From: Magnetospirillum sp.
GTDB lineage: Bacteria; Pseudomonadota; Alphaproteobacteria; CACIAM-22H2
DNA length: 64,000 nt
NCBI GenBank assembly: GCA_027532905.1
Contig: JAPZUA010000002.1
Coordinates: 1,116,001 to 1,180,000 of the forward strand
Direction of reading: 5' to 3'
The translations under genes and the position numbers were made by a program. Below, in pieces: positions 51,471 to 61,049 of this stretch (positions are counted from its first letter, which is position 1; each line of letters begins with the position of its first letter). A model generated the notes under the pieces. It ran no database searches. It saw only the letters and a program-made list of their open reading frames with translations, and was not told the DNA's origin.

Positions 51471-52325
51471 CTACTGCAGCAGAAATTCCGAAACGATGCG
51501 GATCTGGTCGGGCGCCATCAAGGCGGGCGCATGGCCGCAGCCCGCGATCTCGACGGCCGCACAGTTTTTGCGCTTGGCCATGCGCACCAGCGTTTCGCGC
51601 AGCAGCAGGTCGGACTCGGCCCCGCGAATGGCGAGTACGGGAATGCGGATCTGGTCCCAAAACGCCCACAAAGCGAGATCGTCGGCGGGCTTGTCCTGGA
51701 ACGGCTTGCCGATCGCAGGGTCGTAGCGCAGGCGCAGATCGCCGTCGTCGGACTCTTCGGCGCTGTGGAATGCCAGATGCATCCATTCGGCATCGCTGAG
51801 CTGGCCGAACGGGGCGTGCACCTTGCGCAAATAGGTTTCGACCGCACCGAAATCCTGGAAACGCGGATCGCGCCCGACATAGGCCCCCAAACGCTGCAAG
51901 GCCGCAGACGGGATGAACGGGCCCACATCGTTGAGCACCAAGCGGCCGATAAAATGCCCGCGATGGGCCGCGAGCAGCATGCCGATGAGCCCGCCCATCG
52001 ACGTGCCGATCCAGTCCACCTTCTCGACGTCGAGCCGCGCGAACAGCACGGCGATCGTCTGCATGTAGGTGGGGTACGCGTAGTCGTCGGCCTTGGGCAG
52101 CCAGTCGGACTCGCCGCGGCCCGGCATGTCCGGGCACACAACACGGCAATCCTGTTCGGCAAGGGCGCGCGCCAGCACGTCGAAATCGCGGCCATTGCGC
52201 GTGAGGCCATGCACGCACAGCACGGTGCGTTTGGCGCGCAAAGGCCCCCACTCGGTCCAGGCGAGCTTGAAAAATCCGGAAGGCCCGAGCACGGGCATGC
52301 TGCATTCGCGCGGCGTCATAGCCAT
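51471..52325 (-). CDS. Alpha/beta hydrolase
   Basis: A 284-residue alpha/beta-fold hydrolase. The oxyanion HGLTRNGRDFDVLA loop (about 39-52), the nucleophile Ser109 in DWIGTSMGGLIG and His265 in GCGHAPALMAPDQ are visible, with an acidic residue near AESDLLLRE. It belongs to the lipase/esterase-like group that hydrolyses esters or C-C bonds; the substrate is unknown. AAGG stands before ATG 52325. A longer open frame runs antisense to the DMT gene and is not believed. Confidence 0.88.
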   Translation of the reverse strand: MAMTPRECSMPVLGPSGFFKLAWTEWGPLRAKRTVLCVHGLTRNGRDFDVLARALAEQDCRVVCPDMPGRGESDWLPKADDYAYPTYMQTIAVLFARLDVEKVDWIGTSMGGLIGMLLAAHRGHFIGRLVLNDVGPFIPSAALQRLGAYVGRDPRFQDFGAVETYLRKVHAPFGQLSDAEWMHLAFHSAEESDDGDLRLRYDPAIGKPFQDKPADDLALWAFWDQIRIPVLAIRGAESDLLLRETLVRMAKRKNCAAVEIAGCGHAPALMAPDQIRIVSEFLLQ

Positions 52326-52418
52326 GTTTCTACCTTGATCGAGCCGCACTGGACAACCGCGTCGGCAAGTCCCTAAAAGAACAGCGCTGCCGCCCCCGTT
52401 TTGGAATCGATCTCGCCG

Positions 52419-53285
52419 ATGAAACTCACGTCCCGCGCCGAGGGCTATCTTTTCGCCCTTGCCGCCCCTTTGTGCTGGAGTTTCGGCGGCGTGATCATCC
52501 GGACGGTCGAGGCGGGCCCGTGGGACATCGTGTTCTGGCGCGCGGCCGCGCATGTGGCGTTCTTCCCGTTCGTGCTGATCTTCATGTTGCGCGTGCCGAT
52601 CCTGGGATCGCTGCGCGACGGCGGACGCATCACGCTCGTCTCGGCGCTGATGATTGCCGGCACATTTTCGCTGCACGTGCTGGCGATGACGTCGACGAGC
52701 GTCGCCAACGTGCTGCTGCTGCAATCCACCTCGCCCATTCTGGTCGCTTTGCTCGGCTGGTCCGTGCTCGGCGAACGCGTGGCGCTCGCGAGCTGGATCG
52801 CGATCGGCGTGGCATTTTCGGGACTCGCACTGGTGATGGGTGGCGCCATCGGCGAGGGTGCATGGATCGGCAATGCGATGGCCTTGGGCGTCGCATTGTG
52901 CTCGACCGTCAACGTTCTGCTCGTACGCCGCTTGCCGCGCCTCGATCTGCGCCCTGCGACATTGGTCGGGGCCGCCCTCGCTTTGGCGATGGGCTATGCG
53001 TTCGGCGACGTTTGGGCTGTCGATTGGGGCAGCGTTTTGGCTTTGCTGTTTTTGGGCGTGCTGCAGCTGTCGGTCGGGCTCGCCTTTTTCTTTTCGGCCC
53101 TCAAGCGCCTGCCGCCGGTCGAGGTGACATTGATCGCGATGCTCGAGCCGGTGCTGGGGCCGATTTGGACCTGGCTTGCCGTCGGCGAAGTGCCGGCCTC
53201 CAGCACGATATATGGCGGCGCCATTTTGCTCGCGGCCCTCGTCTTCAACACGCTTGCCGCCGCGCGCGCCAAGACCGTGCCATGA
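52419..53285 (+). CDS. DMT family transporter (EamA), first of a pair
   Basis: A 288-residue protein with 10 predicted helices in two EamA repeats (LAAPLCWSFGGVIIRTVEAG and VALGVALCSTVNVLLVRR). DMT transporters usually export amino acids, nucleosides or drugs by proton antiport. ATG 52419 is used; an upstream TTG lies in frame without a ribosome site. It overlaps the next DMT gene by four bases (ATGA), so two related transporters are translated together. Confidence 0.9.
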   Translation: MKLTSRAEGYLFALAAPLCWSFGGVIIRTVEAGPWDIVFWRAAAHVAFFPFVLIFMLRVPILGSLRDGGRITLVSALMIAGTFSLHVLAMTSTSVANVLLLQSTSPILVALLGWSVLGERVALASWIAIGVAFSGLALVMGGAIGEGAWIGNAMALGVALCSTVNVLLVRRLPRLDLRPATLVGAALALAMGYAFGDVWAVDWGSVLALLFLGVLQLSVGLAFFFSALKRLPPVEVTLIAMLEPVLGPIWTWLAVGEVPASSTIYGGAILLAALVFNTLAAARAKTVP

Positions 53286-54145
53286 GTGCGAACGCCAAAG
53301 GTGTGGCGCTGATGGTGGCGGCCGCACTGTTTTGGAGTACCAGCGGCCTTTTCGTGCGCGCACTCGAGACCGACCATGCGTGGCAGATGGTGTTTTGGCG
53401 CTCGGTCGGCATGGTGCCGATGCTCGCGGCCTATCTTGTGTGGCGTTACGGACGTGCCGCCCCCGCCGCCGTTTTCGCCCTTGGGCGTGCGGGATGGATC
53501 GCGGGCGCGCTCCTCGCCTCGACCTTCTTTTTCTTTCTCTACGCCGTCAGTGCGACGACCGTTGCGACAGCGCTGTTCCTCATGAGCACCTCGCCCTTAT
53601 GGGCGGCATTGCTCGGCCGCTTCGTTCTGGGCGAAGCGCTTGCGTTGCGCACGCTGATCGCGATCGCGGCCTGCGCCGCCGGCGTTGCGATCATGGTCGG
53701 CGACGCGCTTTCCTTCGGCTCGATCCTCGGTCCGCTTTCCGCCTTGTGCGTTTCGCTCGCTTTTGCAGCCCAAATCACCGTCGTGCGCAAGGCGGGTGCT
53801 AACATCGACATGGTGCCGAGCGTGCTGGTGGCGGGCGTGCTTTCGGCTTTGCTCGCCTTCCCGTTTGCGGATATCTGGGCGATCTCGACACACGACATCG
53901 TCGTGCTGATGGCCATGGGCGTGATCCAGCTCGGCCTCGGCTGCATGCTGATGACCATGGCCACCCGCCATTTGCGCGCGGCCCAAGTGGGGCTGATCGC
54001 ACTCCTCGAAACCACGCTCGGGCCGTTTTGGGTGTGGCTCGTCTATGCCGAGGAACCCAGTTCCGCCACCCTGCTGGGTGGGGGCATCATTCTCGCCGCC
54101 CTGCTCGCCAACGAACTTTGGGCCGCCAAACGCGCGCGTGTTTAA
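53282..54145 (+). CDS. DMT family transporter (EamA), second of a pair
   Basis: A 287-residue protein with 10 predicted helices (MVAAALFWSTSGLFVRALE, then SLAFAAQITVVRKAGAN). It is similar in layout to the gene it overlaps. Two overlapping DMT genes may be duplicates with separate substrates; the typical paired-subunit DMT families (SMR, for example) are much shorter. No regulator is adjacent. Confidence 0.9.
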   Translation: MSANAKGVALMVAAALFWSTSGLFVRALETDHAWQMVFWRSVGMVPMLAAYLVWRYGRAAPAAVFALGRAGWIAGALLASTFFFFLYAVSATTVATALFLMSTSPLWAALLGRFVLGEALALRTLIAIAACAAGVAIMVGDALSFGSILGPLSALCVSLAFAAQITVVRKAGANIDMVPSVLVAGVLSALLAFPFADIWAISTHDIVVLMAMGVIQLGLGCMLMTMATRHLRAAQVGLIALLETTLGPFWVWLVYAEEPSSATLLGGGIILAALLANELWAAKRARV

Positions 54146-54220
54146 GCCGCTTGGCCCTGCGCTTGCGGATCGGCTAAGACTGTGCACCGATCCGTCTTGA
54201 TGCCAGGAACAAAACCGCCG

Positions 54221-55393
54221 ATGACTGCCGCCAAAACCGGCCCGCTTGCGGGCATCACAATCATCGATATGTCCCGCATTCTGGCAGGGCCCTACTGCAC
54301 CTTGCTGATGGCCGAACTCGGCGCGCGCGTGATCAAGATCGAAGATCCGCGCGGCGGCGACGACAGCCGCCAATACGGGCCCTTCATCGACGGCGAGTCC
54401 GTGTATTTCGCGGCCGTGAATCGTGGCAAGGAAAGCATCGGGCTCGACCTCAAGAATTCCGAGCACCGCACGATCTTCGAAAACCTGCTGGCGAAGGCCG
54501 ACGTGCTCGTCGAGAATTTCCGCCCCGGCACCATGGATCGGCTCGGCTATGGCTGGTCGGCATTGCACGAGCGCTTTCCGCAGCTCATCTATTGCGCGGC
54601 TTCGGGCTTCGGCCATTCGGGTCCGCACAAGGACAAACCCGCCTACGACATGGTCGTGCAAGGCTTGGGCGGCATCATCAGCGTGACGGGCCACGAGGGG
54701 GCACCGCCTGCGCGCATCGGCGTTTCGATCGGCGATCTTGGTGCGGGGCTCTATGCTGCCATCGGCGTGCAAGCGGCGCTCTTCCATCGCTTGCGCACGG
54801 GCGAAGCCACGTTCGTCGATATCGGCATGCTCGATTGCCAGTTGGCGCTGATGGAAAACCCGGCGGCTCGCTATCTCAACACGGGCAAAGTGCCGGGGCC
54901 GATGGGCGGGCGCCATGCCTCGATCACGCCGTTCGGCATTTTCCAGACCGCCGACCAGCCGATCATCATCGCCGCCGGCAACGACGGCCTGTTCCGCAAG
55001 ATGGCGGCCGTGCTCGAAGCACCCAAAATGGCCGAAGATGCGCGCTACGCCACGAACGGTCTGCGCACCGAAAACGTGGCCGCACTCGAGGCCGAGATTT
55101 CCGCCATTCTCGCCAAACAACCTTCGGCCCATTGGCTCGAGCGGCTCGACCAGGCGGGTATCCCGGCTGGCCCCATCAACGACATCAAAAAAGCGATCGA
55201 CCATCCGCAGACGGCGGCGCGCAATATGGTCGTAGAGACCGCGACCCCGCGCGGACACAAAGTCAGCGTGATCGGCAATCCGATCAAGATCTCGGGCTTT
55301 GCCGATCCCAAGACGCGTGCCCCTGCCCCTGCCCTCGACCAAAACCGTGCGGCCATTCTGGCCGATCTTGCCGCGCTCAAGGAAAAACCATGA
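54221..55393 (+). CDS. CaiB/BaiF family CoA transferase
   Basis: A 390-residue family III CoA transferase. ITIIDMSRILAGPYCTLLMA (about 12-31), GARVIKIEDPRGGDD and LKNSEHRTIFENLLAKADV are family features, and the catalytic Asp172 lies in IGVSIGDLGAGLYAAIG. It moves CoA between a donor acyl-CoA and a carboxylic acid; the acids are unknown. ATG 54221 is taken because AGGAA is upstream, and ATG 54200 lacks one. Its stop overlaps the next gene (ATGA), an aldehyde dehydrogenase. Confidence 0.92.
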   Translation: MTAAKTGPLAGITIIDMSRILAGPYCTLLMAELGARVIKIEDPRGGDDSRQYGPFIDGESVYFAAVNRGKESIGLDLKNSEHRTIFENLLAKADVLVENFRPGTMDRLGYGWSALHERFPQLIYCAASGFGHSGPHKDKPAYDMVVQGLGGIISVTGHEGAPPARIGVSIGDLGAGLYAAIGVQAALFHRLRTGEATFVDIGMLDCQLALMENPAARYLNTGKVPGPMGGRHASITPFGIFQTADQPIIIAAGNDGLFRKMAAVLEAPKMAEDARYATNGLRTENVAALEAEISAILAKQPSAHWLERLDQAGIPAGPINDIKKAIDHPQTAARNMVVETATPRGHKVSVIGNPIKISGFADPKTRAPAPALDQNRAAILADLAALKEKP

Positions 55394-56874
55394 CCGACAT
55401 CGTTCTCGATCCCGCCGCCCTCGCCGCACATCTTGCCGGCAAACATTTCATCGACGGCAAGCTCGTACCGGCCGCTGCCGGTGCGACGTTCGATGTGCGC
55501 AGCCCCGCAACGGGTGCGCTCGTGGCCAAAGCCGCTGCAGGCGACGCGGCCGACGTCGACCGCGCGGTCGTGTCGGCGGCGGCGGCACAAATCGCGTGGG
55601 CCAAGGTGCCCGCACGCCAGCGCGGCAAGCTTGTCGGCGATTGCGCGCGCCTGCTCGATGCGCACAAGGAAGAGCTTTCGCGCCTGATCGCACTCGAGAC
55701 CGGCAAAGCGCTGCGCACCGAAAGCCGCGTCGAAGCGGGCGTGCTCGCCGATGCGCTGCATTTCTACGCGGGCCTCGGCAGCGAATTGAAGGGCGAGACC
55801 GTGCCCTTCAATCCGGACATGCTGACCATGACGATCCGCGAGCCGATCGGCGTGGTCGGCGCCATCATCCCGTGGAACGTGCCGATGATGCTGATGGCGC
55901 TCAAGATCGCGCCCGCCCTGGTTGCGGGCAACACGGTCGTGGTCAAAAGTGCCGAAGAAGCGCCGTTTGCCGTGCTGCGCATCTGCGAACTCATGGGCAC
56001 CGTCCTGCCGCCGGGTGCTTTCAACATGCTCTCGGGCATGGGCCCCGAATGCGGCGCCCCCCTCGTATCGCATCCCAAAGTCGGCAAAATCACCTTCACG
56101 GGCTCGGTCGAGACCGGCAAGATCGTGTCCAAACTCGCCGCCGACAAGCTCATCCCGGTGACGCTCGAACTCGGCGGCAAAAGCCCGATGATCGTGATGG
56201 ACGATTGCGATCTCGACCGCACGGTGGCGGGTGCCATCGCGGGCATGCGCTTCACGCGCATGGGCCAGAGCTGCACTGCATCGAGCCGCATGTATGTGCA
56301 GGCCGGCGTGCACGACCGCTTTGTGGCCGCCCTCAAGGCCAAGGTCGATGCGATGAAGATGGGCGACCCGCTCGACGAGATGACCGACATCGGCACGATC
56401 GTGAGCCAAGGCCAGTTCGAGAAGGTCAAAAACTACATCGCCATCGGCATCGCCGACGGCGGGACCGCGAACGAATGTTCGGCCATGCCCACCGATGCGA
56501 AGCTGAAGCCGGGCTACTATGTGCGTCCCGTGATCTTCACCGGCCTGCCTGCGAGTTCGCGCGTGATCCGCGAGGAGATCTTCGGCCCCGTGACGGCCGT
56601 GATCCGCTTCCAAACGTTCGACGAAGCGATCGCGGCTGCCAACGACAGCGAATACGGCCTTGCCGCGACGATCTGGACCAAAGATCTCAAGACGGCCCTC
56701 GATGGGGCGCGGCGCCTGCAGGCAGGCTTCGTGCAGGTGAACCAGAACCTCGTTGTGCAGCCGGGCTTGAGCTATGGCGGCGTCAAATCCTCGGGCCTCG
56801 GAAAGGAAGCAACGCTCGAAGCGATGCTTGAGCATTTCACGACGAAGAAGACCGTCATCGTGAATCTCGCCTGA
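55390..56874 (+). CDS. NAD(P)-dependent aldehyde dehydrogenase
   Basis: A 494-residue ALDH superfamily enzyme. The catalytic Cys295 (RMGQSCTASSRM) and general base Glu260 (VTLELGGKSP) are present, with PWNVPMMLMALKIAPALVAG for cofactor binding and FTGSVETGKIV. The substrate is unknown. It is coupled by ATGA to a CoA transferase and followed after five bases by a penicillin acylase-family gene, so the three probably act on one compound, an inference from operon structure. Confidence 0.94.
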   Translation: MTDIVLDPAALAAHLAGKHFIDGKLVPAAAGATFDVRSPATGALVAKAAAGDAADVDRAVVSAAAAQIAWAKVPARQRGKLVGDCARLLDAHKEELSRLIALETGKALRTESRVEAGVLADALHFYAGLGSELKGETVPFNPDMLTMTIREPIGVVGAIIPWNVPMMLMALKIAPALVAGNTVVVKSAEEAPFAVLRICELMGTVLPPGAFNMLSGMGPECGAPLVSHPKVGKITFTGSVETGKIVSKLAADKLIPVTLELGGKSPMIVMDDCDLDRTVAGAIAGMRFTRMGQSCTASSRMYVQAGVHDRFVAALKAKVDAMKMGDPLDEMTDIGTIVSQGQFEKVKNYIAIGIADGGTANECSAMPTDAKLKPGYYVRPVIFTGLPASSRVIREEIFGPVTAVIRFQTFDEAIAAANDSEYGLAATIWTKDLKTALDGARRLQAGFVQVNQNLVVQPGLSYGGVKSSGLGKEATLEAMLEHFTTKKTVIVNLA

Positions 56875-56879
56875 ACGCC

Positions 56880-59231
56880 ATGGGCATCGTGCGCTGGATC
56901 CTGCGGTTGGCAACGGCGCTGCTGCTGCTCGGCAGTGCGGCGGCCGGGATCGGCGTGCTTTATCTGCGCACCGGCCTGCCGCCCAAATCGGGCACGCTCG
57001 CCGTTCAAGGGCTCGAAGCACGCCTCGAGATCCTGCGCGACGAGTACGGCGTCCCGTATGTCTACGCGCAAAACGAGCGCGATCTGTGGTTCGCCCTTGG
57101 GCTTCTGCATGCGCAAGACCGGCTCGTCCAGCTTGAGACCACGCGCCTGATCGGCCAGGGGCGGCTTGCCGAATTCGCAGGTGCGCGCGCGCTGCCGCTC
57201 GACCGGCTCAACCGCGTACTCGGCTTGGCGCAGGAAGCGCGCCGCATCTATGCGGCGATGGACCCGGATGCGCGCCGCCAGACCGATGCCTACACCGCCG
57301 GCATCAATGCGGCCCTGGCGACGCGCGACGGGGCTTGGCCGGTCGAGTTTCTCTATACCGGCTACCGGCCCGAGCGCTGGGAAGGCTGGCATGCGCTGCT
57401 GTGGGGCCAGCTCATGGGGCTTTCGCTGAATGCGAGCTGGCGCGACACGCTGCTGCGCGCCCGTCTCGGCGACCGGCTCACGCCCGATGTGATCGCTGCA
57501 TTGTGGCCGCAAGCCGATCCCGCGCGGGCGGCCGCACCCGCCGATGCGAGCCTTGCCGCCCTTGCCGAAGCGACGGCCGCCGATTTGCCCGTAGCCGAAG
57601 GTACCGGCGCGGCTTCCAACGAATGGGTCGTGGCCGGATCGCGCACCGCGAGCGGCAAGCCGATCCTCGCCAACGATCCGCATCTGAGCTTGGGTGCGCC
57701 CGGCATTTGGTACCTTGTGCGGCTCGAAGCCCCCGGCGTGCGCTATGTCGGTGCAACCGCACCGGGTGCACCCGCTCTCATCTTGGGCCACAACGGCAAT
57801 GTTGCCTGGGGCTTCACGACGACGAACGCGGATGCCGCCGACCTGTTCGTCGAACGGCTCGATCCGAGCGATCCCACGCGCTATCTCACGCCCGAGGGCC
57901 CGCGCAGCTTCGAAACGCGCGAGGAACTGCTGCAGGTCAAAGACGGCAAGCCCGAAACCCTGATCGTGCGCCGCACGCGCAACGGCGCCGTGATCTCAGA
58001 CATCGATGCCGCTGCCCAGGCGACGGCGGGTGCGGGCCAAGTGCTGTCGCTGGCCCTACCCTTCCTGTTCGAACTTGACCGCACGGCCGAAGCGCTGATG
58101 CGCCTCAACCGCGCGCGCAATGCGGCCGAAGCGGTCGAAGCCACGCGCCTGTGGCAATCGCCGGTGCAGAACATGGTCTATGCCGACACGGCCGGGGCCA
58201 TCGGCCTGCGCACGGTGGGGGCCATCCCCATGCGCGCGAGCCCGCCCTCGCTGCTGCCCTATGCGGGTTCAAGCCCCAATGTCGGCTGGACCGGCTTCGT
58301 GCCGTTCGCCCAGATGCCCGCCATCGTCGACCCGCCCTCGGGCTTCGCGTCCAACGCCAACGACCGCGTGGTGGGCCCCGATTATCCCCACCATGTAAGC
58401 TTCGCTTTCGACCCGGCCTACCGGCAGCGCCGCATCGTGGAGTTGCTCGAGTCGCGCCAGCAACAGGACGTTGCCTATCACGAAGCGGTGCTGGCCGACG
58501 CGCACTCGATCTTCGCGCGCGAGGCTGTGGCGGCGGCCCGGAACCTCACGCCGGTCGACGCCCAATCGCGCGCCGCCCTCGAGATGCTGCGCGGTTGGGA
58601 CGGCCGCATGGACCGCTTGCGGCCCGAGCCGCTGATCTTCACGGCATGGATGCGCGAGCTCACGCGCCGCGGCCTCGATGCAGCCTTAGGGCCGATGGCC
58701 GATGCCGCTTTGCGCGAACGCCCCGCGCTGGCCCTCGCCCTGCTCGGCGGCGCTTCGCCCTTCTGCGCGCCCAACTGCGCCGCGATGGCCGAAGCAGCTC
58801 TTGGTGTGGCGCTGGACGAGCTCGGCCAGAAATACGGCCGCGATCTCAAACGCTGGCAATGGGGTGCTGCCCATCGCGCCCCGTTCGAGAACCCGATCTT
58901 CGCGCGCCTGCCGATCGTAGGGCCCTTGCTCGCGGTGGATCTGCCCACGCATGGCGACTATTACACGATCAACCGCGGCGGCATGCGGCTCTCGAATGCG
59001 GCTGCCCCGTACGCGCATGTGCACGGGGCGGGCTTGCGCGCCATTTACGATCTTGCCGATCTCGATTCGGCACTGTTCGTGATCGCCCCCGGCCAGTCGG
59101 GCCATCCGCTCTCGCCGCATTGGCGCGATCTGGCGCCTGTCTGGGCCGCCGGCCAGCATGTGCGCCTTGCCCGCAATCGCGCCGAGTTGCCGCCCGGAAC
59201 GCCGTCGCTTGCCCTAATACCGAGGCCGTAA
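56880..59231 (+). CDS. Penicillin acylase family Ntn-hydrolase
   Basis: A 783-residue precursor with an N-terminal hydrophobic segment (about 8-29) for export. EILRDEYGVPYVYAQNERDL opens the alpha part; the self-cleavage point and N-terminal nucleophile is Ser246 in TGAASNEWVVAGSRTASGKP, then ILANDPHLSLGAPGIWY. The product would be an alpha/beta heterodimer in the periplasm that hydrolyses amides such as N-acyl amino acids, acyl-homoserine lactones, or beta-lactams. It starts five bases after the aldehyde dehydrogenase stop. An AT-rich patch (59232-59310) follows. Confidence 0.93.
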   Translation: MGIVRWILRLATALLLLGSAAAGIGVLYLRTGLPPKSGTLAVQGLEARLEILRDEYGVPYVYAQNERDLWFALGLLHAQDRLVQLETTRLIGQGRLAEFAGARALPLDRLNRVLGLAQEARRIYAAMDPDARRQTDAYTAGINAALATRDGAWPVEFLYTGYRPERWEGWHALLWGQLMGLSLNASWRDTLLRARLGDRLTPDVIAALWPQADPARAAAPADASLAALAEATAADLPVAEGTGAASNEWVVAGSRTASGKPILANDPHLSLGAPGIWYLVRLEAPGVRYVGATAPGAPALILGHNGNVAWGFTTTNADAADLFVERLDPSDPTRYLTPEGPRSFETREELLQVKDGKPETLIVRRTRNGAVISDIDAAAQATAGAGQVLSLALPFLFELDRTAEALMRLNRARNAAEAVEATRLWQSPVQNMVYADTAGAIGLRTVGAIPMRASPPSLLPYAGSSPNVGWTGFVPFAQMPAIVDPPSGFASNANDRVVGPDYPHHVSFAFDPAYRQRRIVELLESRQQQDVAYHEAVLADAHSIFAREAVAAARNLTPVDAQSRAALEMLRGWDGRMDRLRPEPLIFTAWMRELTRRGLDAALGPMADAALRERPALALALLGGASPFCAPNCAAMAEAALGVALDELGQKYGRDLKRWQWGAAHRAPFENPIFARLPIVGPLLAVDLPTHGDYYTINRGGMRLSNAAAPYAHVHGAGLRAIYDLADLDSALFVIAPGQSGHPLSPHWRDLAPVWAAGQHVRLARNRAELPPGTPSLALIPRP

Positions 59232-59316
59232 AACATTGTTTCGACTTCGTTATTTCATAAATTAACGAGCCATAAACAAATTTCCTTTAATTTTAGGCGA
59301 ATAGCGTGAAACTTAG

Positions 59317-59338
59317 GGGCCGCCTTGTCGGGCGGCCC
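59317..59338 (+). other. GC-rich hairpin in the motB leader
   Basis: GGGCCGCC (59317-59324) pairs with GGCGGCCC (59331-59338) around TTGTCG. No T-tract follows, so termination is unlikely; it sits 43 bases before motB in the leader after an AT-rich promoter-like patch. Confidence 0.5.
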
Positions 59339-59381
59339 GCATCGGCGCATATTCGTGTGCGCTGCCGCAAACGGGACAAGA

Positions 59382-60458
59382 ATGGCCGACGAGAGCAATC
59401 ATCCAGTCATCATCATCAAGCGCGTCAAGAAGGGCCACGACGCGGCCCATGGCGGCGGCTGGAAAGTTGCGTATGCCGACTTCGTGACGGCGATGATGGC
59501 CTTCTTCCTGCTGCTGTGGCTGCTCAACGCCACCGACCAGGAAAAGCGCCAGGGCATTGCGCAGTATTTCACGGCCTTCGACGCGGTTTCGCGCTCGACT
59601 TCGGGCGCCGGCGGCGTGCTCGGCGGCGTGACGCTCGGCCCCGGCGATTTGCCGAACATGACGGGCGGCATTGTCGTGGGCGTGCCGTTGGCGCCCACCG
59701 GCGAAGAGGCCGAAACCGAAGGCCCGGACTTCGCCGACCCCAAAGGTGCGGCCAACGAAGATACCGAAAACCCGCAGCCCAATGCGCGCGGCGCCTCGGG
59801 CGTTGCGGCAGGTCCCTCGGGGCGCGAGACGCTCGGCGAACGCCGCCCCGGCGACCGTGCGGCGGGCAACCAGTTCAGCGGCAACCGGCCCGACGGCGAC
59901 CAGAACGGCTCGGGTGCGGGCCAGAACCAAAACAGCTTCCAGCAGCAGATGCAGGCCGAAATGGGTCGGCGCGAGGAACAGAGCTTCGCGCGCGCCGAAG
60001 CCGATCTGCGCCAGGCTTTGCAGGATATCCCCGAGCTCAAACCGCTCGCCCAGAACCTGCTCGTTGACCGCACGCCCGAAGGCCTGCGCATCCAGCTCGT
60101 CGACCAGGAGCGCTACGCGATGTTCGCCTCGGGCTCGGCCGCCCCGGCCGAACAGACGCGCCGCCTTCTCGCGACCGTTTCGCGCATCGTGCAAGCGCTG
60201 CCCAATGCGATCGCGATCACGGGCCATACGGATGCCTCGCCCTTCCCGCGCGGGGCCCAGTACACGAACTGGGAATTGTCGAGCGACCGGGCGAACGCCG
60301 CACGCCGCACCATGATCGAATCGGGCCTGCCGGCCGCGCGCATTGCCCGCGTGATCGGCCGCGCCGACACCGAGCCGCTGATCGCCGACAACCCGGCCGA
60401 TGCGCGCAATCGGCGGATTTCGATCGTGCTGCTCCGCGACATACCGCAATCGAGCTGA
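59382..60458 (+). CDS. motB: Flagellar motor protein MotB
   Basis: A 358-residue stator subunit. The membrane helix contains the proton-carrying Asp32 (YADFVTAMMAFFLLLWLLN), and the C-terminal OmpA-like peptidoglycan domain (about 235-355) has ITGHTDASPFPRG, NWELSSDRANAARR and RNRRISIVLLRD. Residues about 80-205 are a long low-complexity stretch rich in Gly, Asn, Gln and Glu. motA is not nearby. ATG 59382 is preferred over upstream in-frame starts in the leader. No other flagellar gene is in this half of the window. Confidence 0.96.
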   Translation: MADESNHPVIIIKRVKKGHDAAHGGGWKVAYADFVTAMMAFFLLLWLLNATDQEKRQGIAQYFTAFDAVSRSTSGAGGVLGGVTLGPGDLPNMTGGIVVGVPLAPTGEEAETEGPDFADPKGAANEDTENPQPNARGASGVAAGPSGRETLGERRPGDRAAGNQFSGNRPDGDQNGSGAGQNQNSFQQQMQAEMGRREEQSFARAEADLRQALQDIPELKPLAQNLLVDRTPEGLRIQLVDQERYAMFASGSAAPAEQTRRLLATVSRIVQALPNAIAITGHTDASPFPRGAQYTNWELSSDRANAARRTMIESGLPAARIARVIGRADTEPLIADNPADARNRRISIVLLRDIPQSS

Positions 60459-60554
60459 CCCGCCTCAAAGCGAAACTTGCCAGCGAGCCTGCCGCAGTCC
60501 TAGGCTAAGCCACTCGCGTTAAGGGGCTTCGCGTTTGGGGGGATCGCTTTGGCC

Positions 60555-61049
60555 ATGGATGCGCACACAGCACCGCCCGTGATCGACGCCGTCGTGAACG
60601 GCGCTTCCGCCACGCTGCCCGATTTTTCGGGCCTGCGGCGCCGGCGCATGTTCGCCTGGGCCATCGACGCCGCGATCTGCTGCGTGCTTGCTGCCGTCGC
60701 CGCGATCCCGGCTTTTTTCCTCGGCGTTTTCAGCTTCGGCATTCTGTGGGCGCCCGCCTGGTTCGCGGTTGCCTTGGTGCCGATGCTCTACCACGCGATC
60801 CTGCTCGCGGGTCCGCGCGGGGCGACATGGGGCATGCGCTTTGCCGGCGTGGAATTCACCGCCCTTGTCGGCGGGGGGCGGCCGAGCTTCCTGCAAGCAC
60901 TCGTGCATTGGGTGCTGTTCTACATGGGCGTGGGCTTCAGCGGCGGCCTCATCCTGCTGTGGTCGCTGTTCGACCCGAACAAGGCGCTGCTGCACGACCG
61001 CATCTGCGGCGTGGCGGCACATCGCGCCGCTGCGGGAGGCAAGGCATGA
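60555..61049 (+). CDS. RDD family membrane protein
   Basis: A 164-residue protein with the RDD fold: RRRRMFAWAIDAAICCVLAA holds the conserved basic-Asp start, with helices through about 115, and the end PNKALLHDRICGVAAHR. RDD proteins may transport small molecules or ions; function is unknown. Its stop overlaps the start of bpt (ATGA). ATG 60555 follows GGGGGGAT. It starts 96 bases after motB. Confidence 0.88.
   Translation: MDAHTAPPVIDAVVNGASATLPDFSGLRRRRMFAWAIDAAICCVLAAVAAIPAFFLGVFSFGILWAPAWFAVALVPMLYHAILLAGPRGATWGMRFAGVEFTALVGGGRPSFLQALVHWVLFYMGVGFSGGLILLWSLFDPNKALLHDRICGVAAHRAAAGGKA

Noticed and set aside
53597-55429. A 610-residue minus-strand open frame opposite the second DMT gene and the CoA transferase.
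   Set aside because: His/Arg/Gly-rich low-information sequence, antisense to genes with clear motifs.
59232-59381. A flagellar sigma-28 promoter before motB (TAAA and GGCGAATA pieces).
   Set aside because: The spacing is 19 bases instead of about 15, so I do not call it.
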